DNA of 16,498 nucleotides from positions 1 through 16,498 of the forward strand of contig CACYDO010000148.1 of assembly GCA_902773165.1 (NCBI GenBank), in the 5' to 3' direction. This DNA comes from an uncultured Ruminococcus sp. GTDB taxonomy: Bacteria > Bacillota > Clostridia > Oscillospirales > Acutalibacteraceae. This document shows positions 7,020 through 15,536 of the stretch, one piece after another. Below the pieces are notes generated by a model. That model worked only from the letters and a program-made list of their open reading frames with translations, was not told the DNA's origin and did no database searches. The stretch's first letter is position 1. Each line of letters starts with the position of its first letter. The translations under genes were made by a program, and so were the position numbers.

Positions 7020-7487
7020 CTACTGTTCAGAGTTTTCCGGCGCGAATGATAATAATACGGATTCAATGCGCTCATATCCGTTTATTTCGTATCGCTTGCC
7101 GTCCTTCAATAAGTGTTCAAATTCAAATCTGACAACATGTGTACTTCCGTCGTCCATAACGAACGTAATATACTCATCATAGTCATCGACCGCCATATTC
7201 GATTCGGACACGATCTCAGCAGCGTTAATTGCGTCTATTAGTTCAGAGATCGTTTCTGCATCATCAGTTTCAAAGACCTCCGAAAACATATGATTCCTCT
7301 GATAAATCACTTTAACAGGTTCGTCGAGTGTTTCATCAAGTATTCTGATATCCGAATAATCATTCTGCACTGTTGACTGCTCCTTTTTGTCCATGCTGCT
7401 CTGATCACCGACTTTATTTTGCGTGCAGCATGTGCAGGACGCAGCAATAAACAGGCAAGCGGATATTAATATAATTATGCGCTTCAT
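7020..7487 (-). CDS. Small lipoprotein of unknown function
   Basis: 155 residues. The N-terminus is a lipoprotein-type signal (MKRIIILISACLFIAASC) with C18 as the likely lipidated residue (AASC); C11 is a less likely alternative, and two more Cys follow at 20-21. A polar linker (about 22-45) leads to a compact acidic alpha/beta domain (about 46-150) with the strand pattern EYITFVMDDGSTHVVRFEF. I recognise no family. The protein should sit on the outer face of the cytoplasmic membrane. GAAGG precedes the ATG at about 9 bases. It is the first gene of a two-gene operon with the zinc-ribbon protein, driven by the promoter at 7520-7548. A cytoplasmic zinc-ribbon protein paired with an external lipoprotein has no obvious textbook precedent. 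Confidence 0.8.
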   Translation of the reverse strand: MKRIIILISACLFIAASCTCCTQNKVGDQSSMDKKEQSTVQNDYSDIRILDETLDEPVKVIYQRNHMFSEVFETDDAETISELIDAINAAEIVSESNMAVDDYDEYITFVMDDGSTHVVRFEFEHLLKDGKRYEINGYERIESVLLSFAPENSEQ

Positions 7488-7519
7488 GAAGATCGCCTTC
7501 TTTTATTTCTTTTATTAAC

Positions 7520-7548
7520 ATTTTACCATACAGTATTTAATATGTCAT
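7520..7548 (-). promoter_or_regulatory. Promoter of the lipoprotein operon
   Basis: On the minus strand ATGACA (7548-7543), a 17-base spacer and TAAAAT (7525-7520), with TG one base before the -10 box (extended -10). Distance to the start codon is about 30 bases. Confidence 0.6.
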
Positions 7549-7689
7549 CAAAGAAATCAATAAAGACGTGACAAATATTCAGACCTATTTTTGTGAAATA
7601 TGCAGGAGAGATACAGAAAAGTATAGTCGTATATTTGTGAGAGTGCTTCGGTGAATAAAAGCAGTATGACAAAATAAATTTTTGATGTA
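7549..7689. other. Core of the divergent intergenic region
   Basis: This sits between the divergent promoters of the lipoprotein operon and the yicC operon. It is AT-rich. I see no operator-like palindrome, RNA gene or small ORF with a ribosome binding site. Confidence 0.5.
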
Positions 7690-7718
7690 TTGCAATTTAA
7701 AAAGGCTTATGATATAAT
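7690..7718 (+). promoter_or_regulatory. Promoter of the housekeeping operon
   Basis: TTGCAA (7690-7695), 17-base spacer, perfect TATAAT (7713-7718) with an extended TG at 7710-7711. The leader to the yicC start is about 90 bases and shows no strong hairpin. Confidence 0.8.
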
Positions 7719-7812
7719 AAAATGATAGAATTACAGTGGATATTGTGAGTAAGATAAATAACATATGACGCATTATTATTAGATTAAGATTATGAAAAGG
7801 GGGAAGGCTGTA

Positions 7813-8709
7813 ATGGTAAACAGTATGACGGGCTACGGTCGGTGTGAAATGACAACAGAAACACCGGACGGAGAAGAGTCGCGTAATATAACAGTTGAGA
7901 TAAAATCCGTAAACCACCGATATCTTGAAGTTGGAATGAGAGTTACCCGTGATTTCAGCTTTATTGAAGATCCGATAAAAAAATACATATCATCTAAGCT
8001 TAACAGAGGAAAGGTAGATGTGTACATCTCGGTCGGCAATTCCGAAAATGCAGAAGCCGAGGTCAGTGTTAATATGTCTTTGGCAAAAGCGTATGCCGAA
8101 GCACTGAGCAGAATATCACGTGAGTGTCACGAAGCGGCAAATGATGTAACAGCTTCTCTTATAGCACGCTATCCCGATGTTCTCACTGTCCGCAAAGCTC
8201 CCGAGGACGAAGAAAAAATACTTGCCGAGGTAATGCCGGCGGTGGATTCTGCGCTTAAGGATTTTCTGGAAATGAGAGCAGCCGAGGGTGAGCGCATGAA
8301 GGCAGACGTTCTTTCTCGGTGCGAAACGATACTATCTATCGTCGGTGAAATAGAAGAGAGAGCGCCGCAGATAGTTGCCGAATATAAGGAAAAGCTGACA
8401 GAGCGTATCAACGAGCTGATCGGTTTTGCCGCAGACGAACAGAGAATTGTTACCGAGGCGGCGATATTCGCCGATAAAATAGCGGTTGACGAAGAAACTG
8501 TGCGCCTGCGCAGTCACTTCGTTCAAATGCAGAATGTTCTCGAAAAAGGCGGAGCTGTCGGCAGAAAGCTCGATTTTATCGTTCAGGAGATGAATCGTGA
8601 AGCAAACACGATCGGCTCTAAAATTACCGACGCTCAGCTTGCTCATAAGGTCGTTGACATTAAATCCGAGCTTGAGAAAATAAGAGAGCAGATACAGAAT
8701 ATTGAGTGA
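7813..8709 (+). CDS. yicC: YicC/YloC family endoribonuclease
   Basis: 298 residues from the start chosen here, close to the family norm of about 290. YicC proteins are bacterial endoribonucleases acting in RNA turnover; the family assignment is firm and the precise targets here are unknown. The N-terminal signature MTGYGR follows the start directly. The C-terminal signature is present as DFIVQEMNREANTIGSK. The middle is charged and helical. I chose ATG 7813 over ATG 7792 because GGGGGAAGG (7799-7807) lies just before it at normal spacing and because family members begin a few residues before SMTGYGR; the earlier ATG would place the ribosome binding site inside the gene. It heads the operon, and the next gene (remA) starts 9 bases after its stop. 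Confidence 0.93.
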   Translation: MVNSMTGYGRCEMTTETPDGEESRNITVEIKSVNHRYLEVGMRVTRDFSFIEDPIKKYISSKLNRGKVDVYISVGNSENAEAEVSVNMSLAKAYAEALSRISRECHEAANDVTASLIARYPDVLTVRKAPEDEEKILAEVMPAVDSALKDFLEMRAAEGERMKADVLSRCETILSIVGEIEERAPQIVAEYKEKLTERINELIGFAADEQRIVTEAAIFADKIAVDEETVRLRSHFVQMQNVLEKGGAVGRKLDFIVQEMNREANTIGSKITDAQLAHKVVDIKSELEKIREQIQNIE

Positions 8710-8718
8710 GGCAAGCGT

Positions 8719-8970
8719 ATGAAGCTTATAAATATAGGTTTTGGAAATCTTGCTGCGGCAGATAGATTCGTTGCCGTTGTGAGCCCCGATTCCGCACCAA
8801 TCAAAAGAATGGTTCAGGACGCACGCGACAAGGGAACGCTGATCGACGCATGCTACGGCAGAAAGGCTCGTTCCGTTATTTTTACAGACTGCGGTCAGAT
8901 CATTCTTTCTGCAATCGTTGCGGAAACGATAAACTCGCGCTTGCTTGAGGAGGAACAAAATGAAGGGTAA
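8719..8970 (+). CDS. remA: RemA/DUF370 family regulator
   Basis: 83 residues, the full family length. RemA of Bacillus subtilis is a small DNA-binding regulator of biofilm matrix and osmoprotection genes that forms ring-like oligomers; in other Firmicutes the role is less clear. The N-terminal MKLINIGFGN and the basic central part (APIKRMVQDARDKGTLID) match the family, as does ACYGRKARSVIF. GTGAGG (8706-8711) overlaps the yicC stop, and the 3' end overlaps gmk by 11 bases, so its expression is tied to both. yicC-remA-gmk is the standard Firmicutes order, which strengthens the call. Assignment to the family is firm; a regulatory role in this organism is by analogy only. Confidence 0.93.
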   Translation: MKLINIGFGNLAAADRFVAVVSPDSAPIKRMVQDARDKGTLIDACYGRKARSVIFTDCGQIILSAIVAETINSRLLEEEQNEG

Positions 8971-9517
8971 TATTTATATGATCGCAGGACCTTCCGGCGT
9001 AGGGAAGGGAACTGTCGTAAAGCAGCTCATGAAGCTTGACGAAAAGCTCGCTCTGAGCGTTTCTGCAACTACAAGAGCGCCAAGAGAAGGCGAGATCGAC
9101 GGAGTAAACTATTATTTCCTTACGCGTGAAAAATTCGAAACGATGGTCGCTGAGAGAGGCTTTCTGGAGCATGCCGAATATGTCGGAAATTGCTACGGTA
9201 CGCCGAAACAGCCTGTTATCGATCAAACGGAAAAAGGCTTTGACGTTATTCTGGAAATAGAGGTTCAGGGCTGTGCTCAGATCATGGAAATGCTTCCCGA
9301 GGCAAAGGGGATATTCCTCCTTCCGCCAAGCTACAATGAGCTTGAAAAGCGCTTGCGCGGCAGAGGTACGGAAACAGAGGAGAAGATCTCTAAAAGACTT
9401 GAAACTGCTCGCACAGAGATCGCCCAGGCGTATCGCTTCGACCATTTCGTCATTAATGACGATGTTGATGCCGCCGCTGCAAGAATTCTTGATATCATCA
9501 GAGAATACAGAGATTGA
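8960..9517 (+). CDS. gmk: Guanylate kinase
   Basis: 185 residues; phosphorylates GMP to GDP with ATP in the cytoplasm, needed for GTP supply and nucleotide salvage. The P-loop GPSGVGKG is at 10-17. The GMP-binding region follows as SATTRAPREGEIDGVNYYF (about 34-52), and the mobile lid as RLRGRGTETEEKI (about 128-140). The start is ATG 8960, with GAGGAGG (8947-8953) six bases ahead; an in-frame TTG at 8945 is not used because the ribosome binding site would fall within it. It overlaps the remA end by 11 bases. All expected motifs and the normal length are present. Confidence 0.97.
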   Translation: MKGNIYMIAGPSGVGKGTVVKQLMKLDEKLALSVSATTRAPREGEIDGVNYYFLTREKFETMVAERGFLEHAEYVGNCYGTPKQPVIDQTEKGFDVILEIEVQGCAQIMEMLPEAKGIFLLPPSYNELEKRLRGRGTETEEKISKRLETARTEIAQAYRFDHFVINDDVDAAAARILDIIREYRD

Positions 9518-9564
9518 TTTTTTAGATTTTGATTTTTACAAAAAATTTCAGGAGGATTTTTACT

Positions 9565-9771
9565 ATGTACAAACCATCTATCGACGATATGCTTGAAGGC
9601 AGACAGAGCCGCTATTCTCTCGTTATTGCTGTTGCAAAACGCGCAAGAGAGATCACAGACGATTACAACGAGCGTGAAGAGGTTTGCGACGAGAAGCCTG
9701 TTCTTTTGGCTATCGATGAATTTAAACAGCATAAGTACGATATTATCGAAGAAGAGAGTATCCATAACTGA
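9565..9771 (+). CDS. rpoZ: RNA polymerase omega subunit
   Basis: 68 residues; the small subunit that stabilises the beta-prime subunit in RNA polymerase. The conserved segment SRYSLVIAVAKRAREITDD (about 15-33) is intact, and KPVLLAIDEF (about 44-53) follows as in clostridial omegas. AGGAGG (9550-9555) precedes ATG 9565 by nine bases; upstream in-frame codons lack a better start. The TGA shares its last base with the ATG of priA (TGATG), so priA translation is likely coupled. The position directly after gmk is standard. Confidence 0.95.
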   Translation: MYKPSIDDMLEGRQSRYSLVIAVAKRAREITDDYNEREEVCDEKPVLLAIDEFKQHKYDIIEEESIHN

Positions 9772-12209
9772 TGAGCGAGCTTATCGCAAGAACGGCTGTC
9801 GAAAAAACGCTTTACAGCTTCGACAAGCCGTTCGACTATATTGTACCCCTTTTTTTGAAGGACAGAGTCTTTGTTGGCTCTCGTGTTCTCGTTCCGTTTG
9901 GCAGCGGAAACAAAAAACGTCAGGCGATAGTAACAAAGCTGTTTGAACAGGAAATACCAAACCCAAAGCTTAAAGCTATTGCTTCCGCACCTGACGACTA
10001 TCCGCTTCTGACAAAGGAGCTTACGGAGCTTTCCGGTACTCTTTCAAAGCGCTGCTTCTGCACCCAGTTTGACGCGGTAAAGGCAATGCTTCCCGTGGGG
10101 ATAAACTATAAAATATCCTCGGTTTATTCTGTCGCAAAGACTTTTTCCGAGGTTGATCTGACAGCTCCGCAAAAGGAGCTTTTAGATCTTATGCCGTGTG
10201 CCGGAAAAACGATCTCGCAGGAAACACTTTTTAAAAAACTGGGCTCAGACTGTGAAACAAAGGAGCTTTGCGAGCTTATCTCTTTCGGTATTATCCGAAA
10301 AACAGAAAAGGCCCTCCGCAAGGTGCGTGACGCTGCGGAAACAATGCTCAGAGTGCGTTATTGCAGCGATATGCCTCCGCTTACGCCGCGTCAGAACGAG
10401 GTCTATTCTCTTCTTGAGCAGGTCGGAGAGGTTTCCGAACGTGAGCTGCGTTATTTTACAGGCGCAGGCAAAAGCGTTATAGACGCTCTTATCCAGAAGG
10501 GAGTTTGCGAAACGTTTAGCAGAGAGGTGTTCCGCACTCCGGAAGCTTATTCCCAGGAAAGCAGCGGTGAGATCGTTCTTACGCAGGAGCAGGATGAAGC
10601 TTATAAAACGCTTCTTTCGCTTTTTGAAAGCGAAAAACCGGCTGCTTCTTTGCTCTATGGAGTAACCGGTTCGGGCAAAACGTCTGTTTTTATGAAGCTC
10701 ATGGAGCAGGCTGTTAAAACGGACCGCGGAATTATTGTAATGGTTCCCGAGATCGCTCTGACTCCTCAGCTTGTCATGAAATTTAAAGCCCGATTCGGAC
10801 AGCAGGTAGCTGTATTCCACAGCGGTCTGTCTATGGGAGAAAGACTTGACGAATGGAAACGAGTTCGCAAAGGAAAGGCAAAAATTGCGGTAGGAACAAG
10901 AAGCGCAGTCTTTGCTCCTTTTGAGAAGATCGGCCTTATTATTATGGACGAGGAGCAGGAATATACATATAAGTCGGAGCAAACCCCGCGGTTTCATGCA
11001 CGCGACGCTGCAAAGCTGCGCTGCGCTGCAAATAATGCTTTGCTGCTTATGGCAAGCGCCACGCCGTCCGTCGAAAGCAGCTTTTATGCTGAAGAAGGCG
11101 TTTATACTCTCTGCACATTAAAGAGTCGTTACGGATCGGCAAGACTGCCGGAGGTCATTGTCGCAGATATGAATGAGGAGCGCGTTATTGGGAATACTAC
11201 AGGTTTCAGCGAGGCTCTTCTGAAAGGTCTGGAGGACAATCTTGAAAGAGGAGAGCAGTCGATAATTCTGCTCAATCGCCGCGGTTACAATACTGCGGTA
11301 ACATGCAAAAGCTGCAATGAAGCTGTAACCTGTCCGGGCTGTAGTATTTCCCTTACTTATCATGCTGATAACGGCAGGCTTATGTGCCATTACTGCGGCT
11401 TTTCAATGCGTATCACCGACGAATGTCCAAAGTGCGGCTGCCGTGAATTGAAATTTACGGGCAGCGGCACTCAGCGCGCAGAAGAAACACTTGCTCAGCT
11501 GCTTCCGAAAGCGCGTGTTCTCAGGCTTGACGCTGATTCAACCCTTGCAAAGCAGGCGCATGAGATAAAGCTAAATGATTTTCGAGAGGGTAAATATGAT
11601 ATACTTTTAGGTACTCAGATGGTTGCCAAAGGTCTGGATTTTCCCCGGGTCACTCTGGTTGGCGTCCTTTCGGCAGATCAGGCACTGTACGGTGAGGATT
11701 ACCGCAGCTATGAACGTGCATTTTCACTGCTCACTCAGGTGGTAGGACGTTCAGGACGCGGAACACGCCCCGGCGTTGCCGTCATTCAGACATATACGCC
11801 TGAAAACCCACTGATAGCTCTTGCAGCCGCACAGGATTACGACAGCTTCTATGCTTCCGAAATAAAACTGCGCAAGGCTATGCTTTATCCGCCATTTGCA
11901 GATATCTGCATGATCGGTTTCACAAGTGAAAATGAACTGATGTGTAAAAAAGCAGCCGATGAATTTTCAAACAGGCTCTGTTCGGTACTGAAAGAAAACT
12001 ACGCCGATCTGCCTGTAAGGATACTCGGGCCGTCGCCTGCTTCAGTTTATAAGATCAGCAGACGATACCGCTATAAGTTAATATTGAAATTTAAAAATTC
12101 GCGTCGGTTTCGTCAGATGCTTTCGCAGACGCTTGTCGCCTTTTCTAAGGAAAGACAGTTTGGCGAGGTATCTGTTTTCGCCGATGTCGATCCGGAAAAT
12201 ATAATGTGA
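9771..12209 (+). CDS. priA: Primosomal protein N', replication restart helicase
   Basis: 812 residues, slightly longer than the usual 730-800. PriA binds stalled forks and loads the replicative helicase. Domains in order: N-terminal 3' DNA-binding domain (1-100), winged helix (about 115-190) with an extra helical stretch (200-255), helicase lobe 1 with Walker A GVTGSGKT (297-304) and motif II DEEQ (393-396), and a zinc-binding insert with four cysteine pairs (C512/C515, C521/C524, C539/C542, C552/C555). Helicase lobe 2 carries GTQMVAKGLDFP (614-625) and the motif VI region QVVGRSGRG (656-664), then comes the C-terminal domain. Motif II has Gln where E. coli PriA has His (DEEH); DExQ is functional in other helicases. 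The start overlaps the rpoZ stop by one base and no strong ribosome binding site is seen, consistent with coupling. coaBC, often located before priA, is missing here. Confidence 0.96.
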   Translation: MSELIARTAVEKTLYSFDKPFDYIVPLFLKDRVFVGSRVLVPFGSGNKKRQAIVTKLFEQEIPNPKLKAIASAPDDYPLLTKELTELSGTLSKRCFCTQFDAVKAMLPVGINYKISSVYSVAKTFSEVDLTAPQKELLDLMPCAGKTISQETLFKKLGSDCETKELCELISFGIIRKTEKALRKVRDAAETMLRVRYCSDMPPLTPRQNEVYSLLEQVGEVSERELRYFTGAGKSVIDALIQKGVCETFSREVFRTPEAYSQESSGEIVLTQEQDEAYKTLLSLFESEKPAASLLYGVTGSGKTSVFMKLMEQAVKTDRGIIVMVPEIALTPQLVMKFKARFGQQVAVFHSGLSMGERLDEWKRVRKGKAKIAVGTRSAVFAPFEKIGLIIMDEEQEYTYKSEQTPRFHARDAAKLRCAANNALLLMASATPSVESSFYAEEGVYTLCTLKSRYGSARLPEVIVADMNEERVIGNTTGFSEALLKGLEDNLERGEQSIILLNRRGYNTAVTCKSCNEAVTCPGCSISLTYHADNGRLMCHYCGFSMRITDECPKCGCRELKFTGSGTQRAEETLAQLLPKARVLRLDADSTLAKQAHEIKLNDFREGKYDILLGTQMVAKGLDFPRVTLVGVLSADQALYGEDYRSYERAFSLLTQVVGRSGRGTRPGVAVIQTYTPENPLIALAAAQDYDSFYASEIKLRKAMLYPPFADICMIGFTSENELMCKKAADEFSNRLCSVLKENYADLPVRILGPSPASVYKISRRYRYKLILKFKNSRRFRQMLSQTLVAFSKERQFGEVSVFADVDPENIM

Positions 12210-12236
12210 TATTGAAATAAGGAGATTTGTTTTATT

Positions 12237-12713
12237 ATGGCATTGAGAGATATAGTCAAAGAGGGCGATAAGATCCTTACAAAGACCTGCCGTCCTGTAG
12301 TAAAGTTTGACGCGAAGCTTGCTGTGCTTCTTGATGATATGGCGGAAACGCTGAAAATTGCCGACGGTGTAGGACTAGCTGCTCCGCAGGTGGGGATACT
12401 CCGCAGAGTTTGTATTGTAGATATTGGTGATGATGAAGGTCTGATCGAGCTTGTAAATCCGCAGATCATTGATGAAAGCGGTAAGCAAAGCGGCGCGGAA
12501 GGCTGTCTTTCATTCCCGAATCAATACGGCGTAGTTGAACGCCCGATGTTTGTCACAGTTAAAGCACAGGACAGGAACGGCAACGAGTTTACTATTAAAG
12601 GCGAAGGTCTTAAAGCACGTGCTTTCTGCCACGAGATCGACCATCTTAACGGCGTTGTGTTTAAGGAACGCGCTGAAAGAATGTTAAGTCCCGAAGAAGT
12701 AGAGCCTGCATAA
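12237..12713 (+). CDS. def: Peptide deformylase
   Basis: 158 residues; removes the formyl group from the N-terminal Met of new proteins in the cytoplasm. The three PDF motifs are complete: GVGLAAPQ (44-51), EGCLS (88-92) and HEIDH (132-136), giving metal ligands C90, H132 and H136 and catalytic E133. The length and the absence of a long insertion between motifs fit the short (type 1-like) form. AAGGAG (12219-12224) lies 12 bases before the ATG, a slightly long spacing. It is followed after 12 bases by fmt, which adds the formyl group this enzyme removes; the def-fmt pairing is nearly universal. Confidence 0.97.
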   Translation: MALRDIVKEGDKILTKTCRPVVKFDAKLAVLLDDMAETLKIADGVGLAAPQVGILRRVCIVDIGDDEGLIELVNPQIIDESGKQSGAEGCLSFPNQYGVVERPMFVTVKAQDRNGNEFTIKGEGLKARAFCHEIDHLNGVVFKERAERMLSPEEVEPA

Positions 12714-12725
12714 GCGGAGGTACGC

Positions 12726-13643
12726 ATGAATATTGTTTTTATGGGAACTCCCGATTTCGCCGTTCCCTCACTTGAAGAGCTTGCAAAAAACGAACGCTTT
12801 ACAGTCCGCGCCGTTTACACTCAGCCCGATAAGCCGGTAGGACGGAAAAAGATAATAACTCCGCCGGACGTTAAAGTGTGCGCGCTGAAATATGGTCTGC
12901 CCGTGTATCAGCCAGATACTCTGCGTTCGGCTGATGTCGAAGCACAGATAGCTTCCTTTAAGCCCGATGTGATCGTCGTTATCGCCTATGGCAAAATTCT
13001 GCCGGAGAATATCCTTGATATTCCAAAATACGGCTGCGTAAATATTCATGGCTCGCTGCTGCCGAAATACCGCGGCGCTGCACCGATACAGCGTGCAGTT
13101 ATAGACGGCGAAAAGACTACGGGAATAACTTCAATGAAAATGGACGTTGGTCTTGATACCGGAGATATGATAAAAAAATACGAAACTGAAATTTTGCCCG
13201 AGGAAACAGCAGGAGAGCTTTTCGATCGTCTTGCAGGTGCTGCGCCGTCGCTTCTTATAGATACACTTGACGCTCTGGAAAACGGTACGGCGGTTTTTGA
13301 AAAGCAGAACGACGAGCTTTCATCATATGCAAAGCCGCTTTCAAAAGATGAAGCTGTTATTGACTGGACGTCCGGCGCAAACGCTGTGCATAATAAGGTT
13401 CGCGGCATGAATCCCTGGCCTGTTGCATATACTGACTTCAAGGGCAAAAAGCTAAAGGTCTTTTCAACTAAGCCGTGCAAAGGCTCGGGAAGCCCCGGTG
13501 AGATCATTTCGCTGACTCCCCCTGTTATTGCCTGCGGAGACGGCGCTGTGGAGCTTCTGTCGGTGCAGCTTGAAGGAAAAAAGCAGATGTCTGCGGAGGA
13601 CTTTTTCAGAGGACAGCACATAGATATCGGCGAAACTATATGA
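12726..13643 (+). CDS. fmt: Methionyl-tRNA formyltransferase
   Basis: 305 residues, the normal length. Transfers the formyl group from 10-formyl-THF to initiator Met-tRNA. The N-terminal catalytic Rossmann-type domain (1-190) has catalytic N106, H108 and D144 and the signature SLLPKYRGAAPI (110-121). The C-terminal OB-like domain (about 205-300) binds tRNA and contains the usual NPWPVAY segment. GGAGG (12716-12720) lies five bases before the ATG. It is clearly cotranscribed with def. Confidence 0.97.
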   Translation: MNIVFMGTPDFAVPSLEELAKNERFTVRAVYTQPDKPVGRKKIITPPDVKVCALKYGLPVYQPDTLRSADVEAQIASFKPDVIVVIAYGKILPENILDIPKYGCVNIHGSLLPKYRGAAPIQRAVIDGEKTTGITSMKMDVGLDTGDMIKKYETEILPEETAGELFDRLAGAAPSLLIDTLDALENGTAVFEKQNDELSSYAKPLSKDEAVIDWTSGANAVHNKVRGMNPWPVAYTDFKGKKLKVFSTKPCKGSGSPGEIISLTPPVIACGDGAVELLSVQLEGKKQMSAEDFFRGQHIDIGETI

Positions 13644-13686
13644 TAAAAATTTAATTTATCGTTTTTTAACATGATATTGGAAACAA

Positions 13687-15024
13687 ATGAAAAATACAAG
13701 ATATATTATTTATAAAGCTCTTATTCGCGTAGAAGATGATGCAGCATATTCAAATATCGTTCTGGACGAAGTCCTTTCCGATAAGGAGCTTGATAAGCGC
13801 GATAAGGCGTTTATTTCAAATATTTTTTACGGAGTTCTTGAACGAAGAATAACTCTTGACTACATTATCCGAAGCTTTTCAAGCGTAAGACTAAAAAAAA
13901 TCGAACCAAAAGTGCTGATTATTCTGCGCATGTCGGTCTATCAGCTCGTTTTTATGGACAAGGTTCCCGACAATGCTGCTGTAAACGAAGCTGTTTCTCT
14001 TTGTAAAAAGGAAAAGCTTTACCGTTCTTCCGGTTTTGTCAACGGTCTTCTGCGAAGCCTTACTCGTGCAGATGACCGATTTCCTCTTCCGGACAGCGCC
14101 GATACAGTGAAATATTTTTCCGTAAAGTATTCATGCCCCGAAAGCATTGTTTCACAGTGGATAAAAGATTACTCACAAGATGTGGCAGAGGATATTTTAA
14201 AATCCTTGTCCGGACGTCCGCCTATATATATCCGCGTCAATTCGCTTAAAACTAATCCCGATGAGCTTATCGCTCTGCTGAACAGGGAAAATGTCACTGC
14301 TGAAAAGACCTGTCTTCCAAATGCGCTGTCACTTGTGAATTCAGGTTCGGTGGCGGAGCTTGAAGCGTATAAAAACGGACTGTTTCACGTTCAGGATCTT
14401 TCGTCGCAGATTTGCTGTGAAGTATCGGGCGTAAAAAGTGGAGATACTGTTTGCGATGTCTGTGCAGCTCCCGGCGGAAAATCTCTGACATTAGCACAGT
14501 ATGCCGTAAATGGCAAGGTCTTTTCATATGACGTTTATGAGCATAAGATATCTCTGATATCTGCTTCTGCAAAAAGGCTTGGGATAAATAATATCAACGC
14601 CGCTGTCAGAGACGCCGGCGATTTTTCGCAAACACTCCCCATATCAGATTTAATACTATGTGATGTACCTTGTTCCGGTCTCGGAGTTCTCAGGAGAAAG
14701 CCCGAAATCCGCTATAAGGAGGATACCGGAACTGATTCGCTGCCGGATATACAGCTTTCAATACTTGAAAATTCCTCTCGTTTTGTAAAGCCCGGAGGAA
14801 TTCTTGTTTACTCGACCTGCACCCTTTGCAGAAGAGAGAACAATGAAAATGCTGAGCGCTTTCTGAGTAAGCACACAGAGTTTGAGCCTCTGAATATTTC
14901 CTTACCCGATGGAGTTTCCCGAACTGTTGCTGAAGCTGACAACTGCCTCACTCTTTTTCCCCAGACAAACGGTACAGACGGCTTTTTTACGGCTCTTTTT
15001 CGCAGAAAGGAAGATGAAAAATGA
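13687..15024 (+). CDS. rsmB: 16S rRNA (cytosine-967-C5) methyltransferase
   Basis: 445 residues. The N-terminal NusB-like RNA-binding domain (about 1-135) is followed by a Rossmann methyltransferase domain (about 170-440). The SAM motif I is CDVCAAPGGKS (256-266). The two catalytic cysteines of the m5C family are C329 in DVPCSGLG and C378 in YSTCTL. The NusB part distinguishes RsmB from other RsmB/NOP2 family members. The ribosome binding site is weak (TTGGAAA just before ATG 13687), unlike its neighbours, although the 43-base gap to fmt is short. In several clostridia a zinc metalloprotease gene sits between fmt and rsmB; none is present here. The stop overlaps the next ATG (ATGA). Confidence 0.95.
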   Translation: MKNTRYIIYKALIRVEDDAAYSNIVLDEVLSDKELDKRDKAFISNIFYGVLERRITLDYIIRSFSSVRLKKIEPKVLIILRMSVYQLVFMDKVPDNAAVNEAVSLCKKEKLYRSSGFVNGLLRSLTRADDRFPLPDSADTVKYFSVKYSCPESIVSQWIKDYSQDVAEDILKSLSGRPPIYIRVNSLKTNPDELIALLNRENVTAEKTCLPNALSLVNSGSVAELEAYKNGLFHVQDLSSQICCEVSGVKSGDTVCDVCAAPGGKSLTLAQYAVNGKVFSYDVYEHKISLISASAKRLGINNINAAVRDAGDFSQTLPISDLILCDVPCSGLGVLRRKPEIRYKEDTGTDSLPDIQLSILENSSRFVKPGGILVYSTCTLCRRENNENAERFLSKHTEFEPLNISLPDGVSRTVAEADNCLTLFPQTNGTDGFFTALFRRKEDEK

Positions 15025-15536
15025 GTACGCCAAAATCGAGAAAGGCTCGTCACAGTGAAGAGTATATTCAGCCCGTATATCAGCAGCAAAATGGTAATAA
15101 CGTTCAGCAGGATACTAATTATACGCCTGTTGAGCAGGAGGTCGTTTTTGACGCCGATTCCGTAAATCAGGCAGGTCAGGCTGCATTGTACCTTGCAATG
15201 ATACCCTGGATAAAAAATAATCTAAAGGGTCTGCTGCTGAAGATGATAATTGTTTTTGTTGGTGTATCATTTGTATTTCGGACAGCTGTGGTAAACGCAC
15301 ACCGCGATTTTATGTGGGAAAGCTGCGTTCATGCCGATTATACCGATGTGGAATACAGATATGATGATGACGCTGATGATACGTATCTCTATACATATGA
15401 GTATACATACGAAGGACAGACCTACACCGGGGAGATCGTTGAGTACTCACCTATAAGTAACAGCGAATTCAGGGAAGGAATATACGTTTATATTGACAAA
15501 AATCACCCTCAGAAATCAGAGTACCACGAGCTATGA
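15021..15536 (+). CDS. DUF3592-like membrane protein
   Basis: 171 residues. A polar, Gln/Asn-rich N-terminal part (1-65) that starts basic (KSRKAR) is followed by one transmembrane helix (about 71-92) and a soluble, Tyr/Asp-rich domain (about 103-168). The pattern YTYEYTYEGQTYTGEI, then VYIDKNHP, matches DUF3592 domains, in which a strand pair is followed by YYDPxNP-like residues; this is a recognition by pattern, not a search. DUF3592 proteins usually have a second membrane helix after the domain. Here the frame stops first, and such a helix is encoded by the next small ORF in another frame. The ATG overlaps the rsmB stop by 4 bases (ATGA), so expression is coupled. The function of the family is unknown. 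Confidence 0.75.
   Translation: MSTPKSRKARHSEEYIQPVYQQQNGNNVQQDTNYTPVEQEVVFDADSVNQAGQAALYLAMIPWIKNNLKGLLLKMIIVFVGVSFVFRTAVVNAHRDFMWESCVHADYTDVEYRYDDDADDTYLYTYEYTYEGQTYTGEIVEYSPISNSEFREGIYVYIDKNHPQKSEYHEL

Noticed and set aside
7792..7812. Upstream ATG as the yicC start
   Set aside because: It would place the strong GGGGGAAGG ribosome binding site inside the coding sequence; family members begin near SMTGYGR, which fits ATG 7813.
8332..8958. 208-codon minus-strand frame across yicC and remA
   Set aside because: It is a shadow of two well-supported genes, with low-complexity Leu/Phe/Ser/Cys composition and no start signal.
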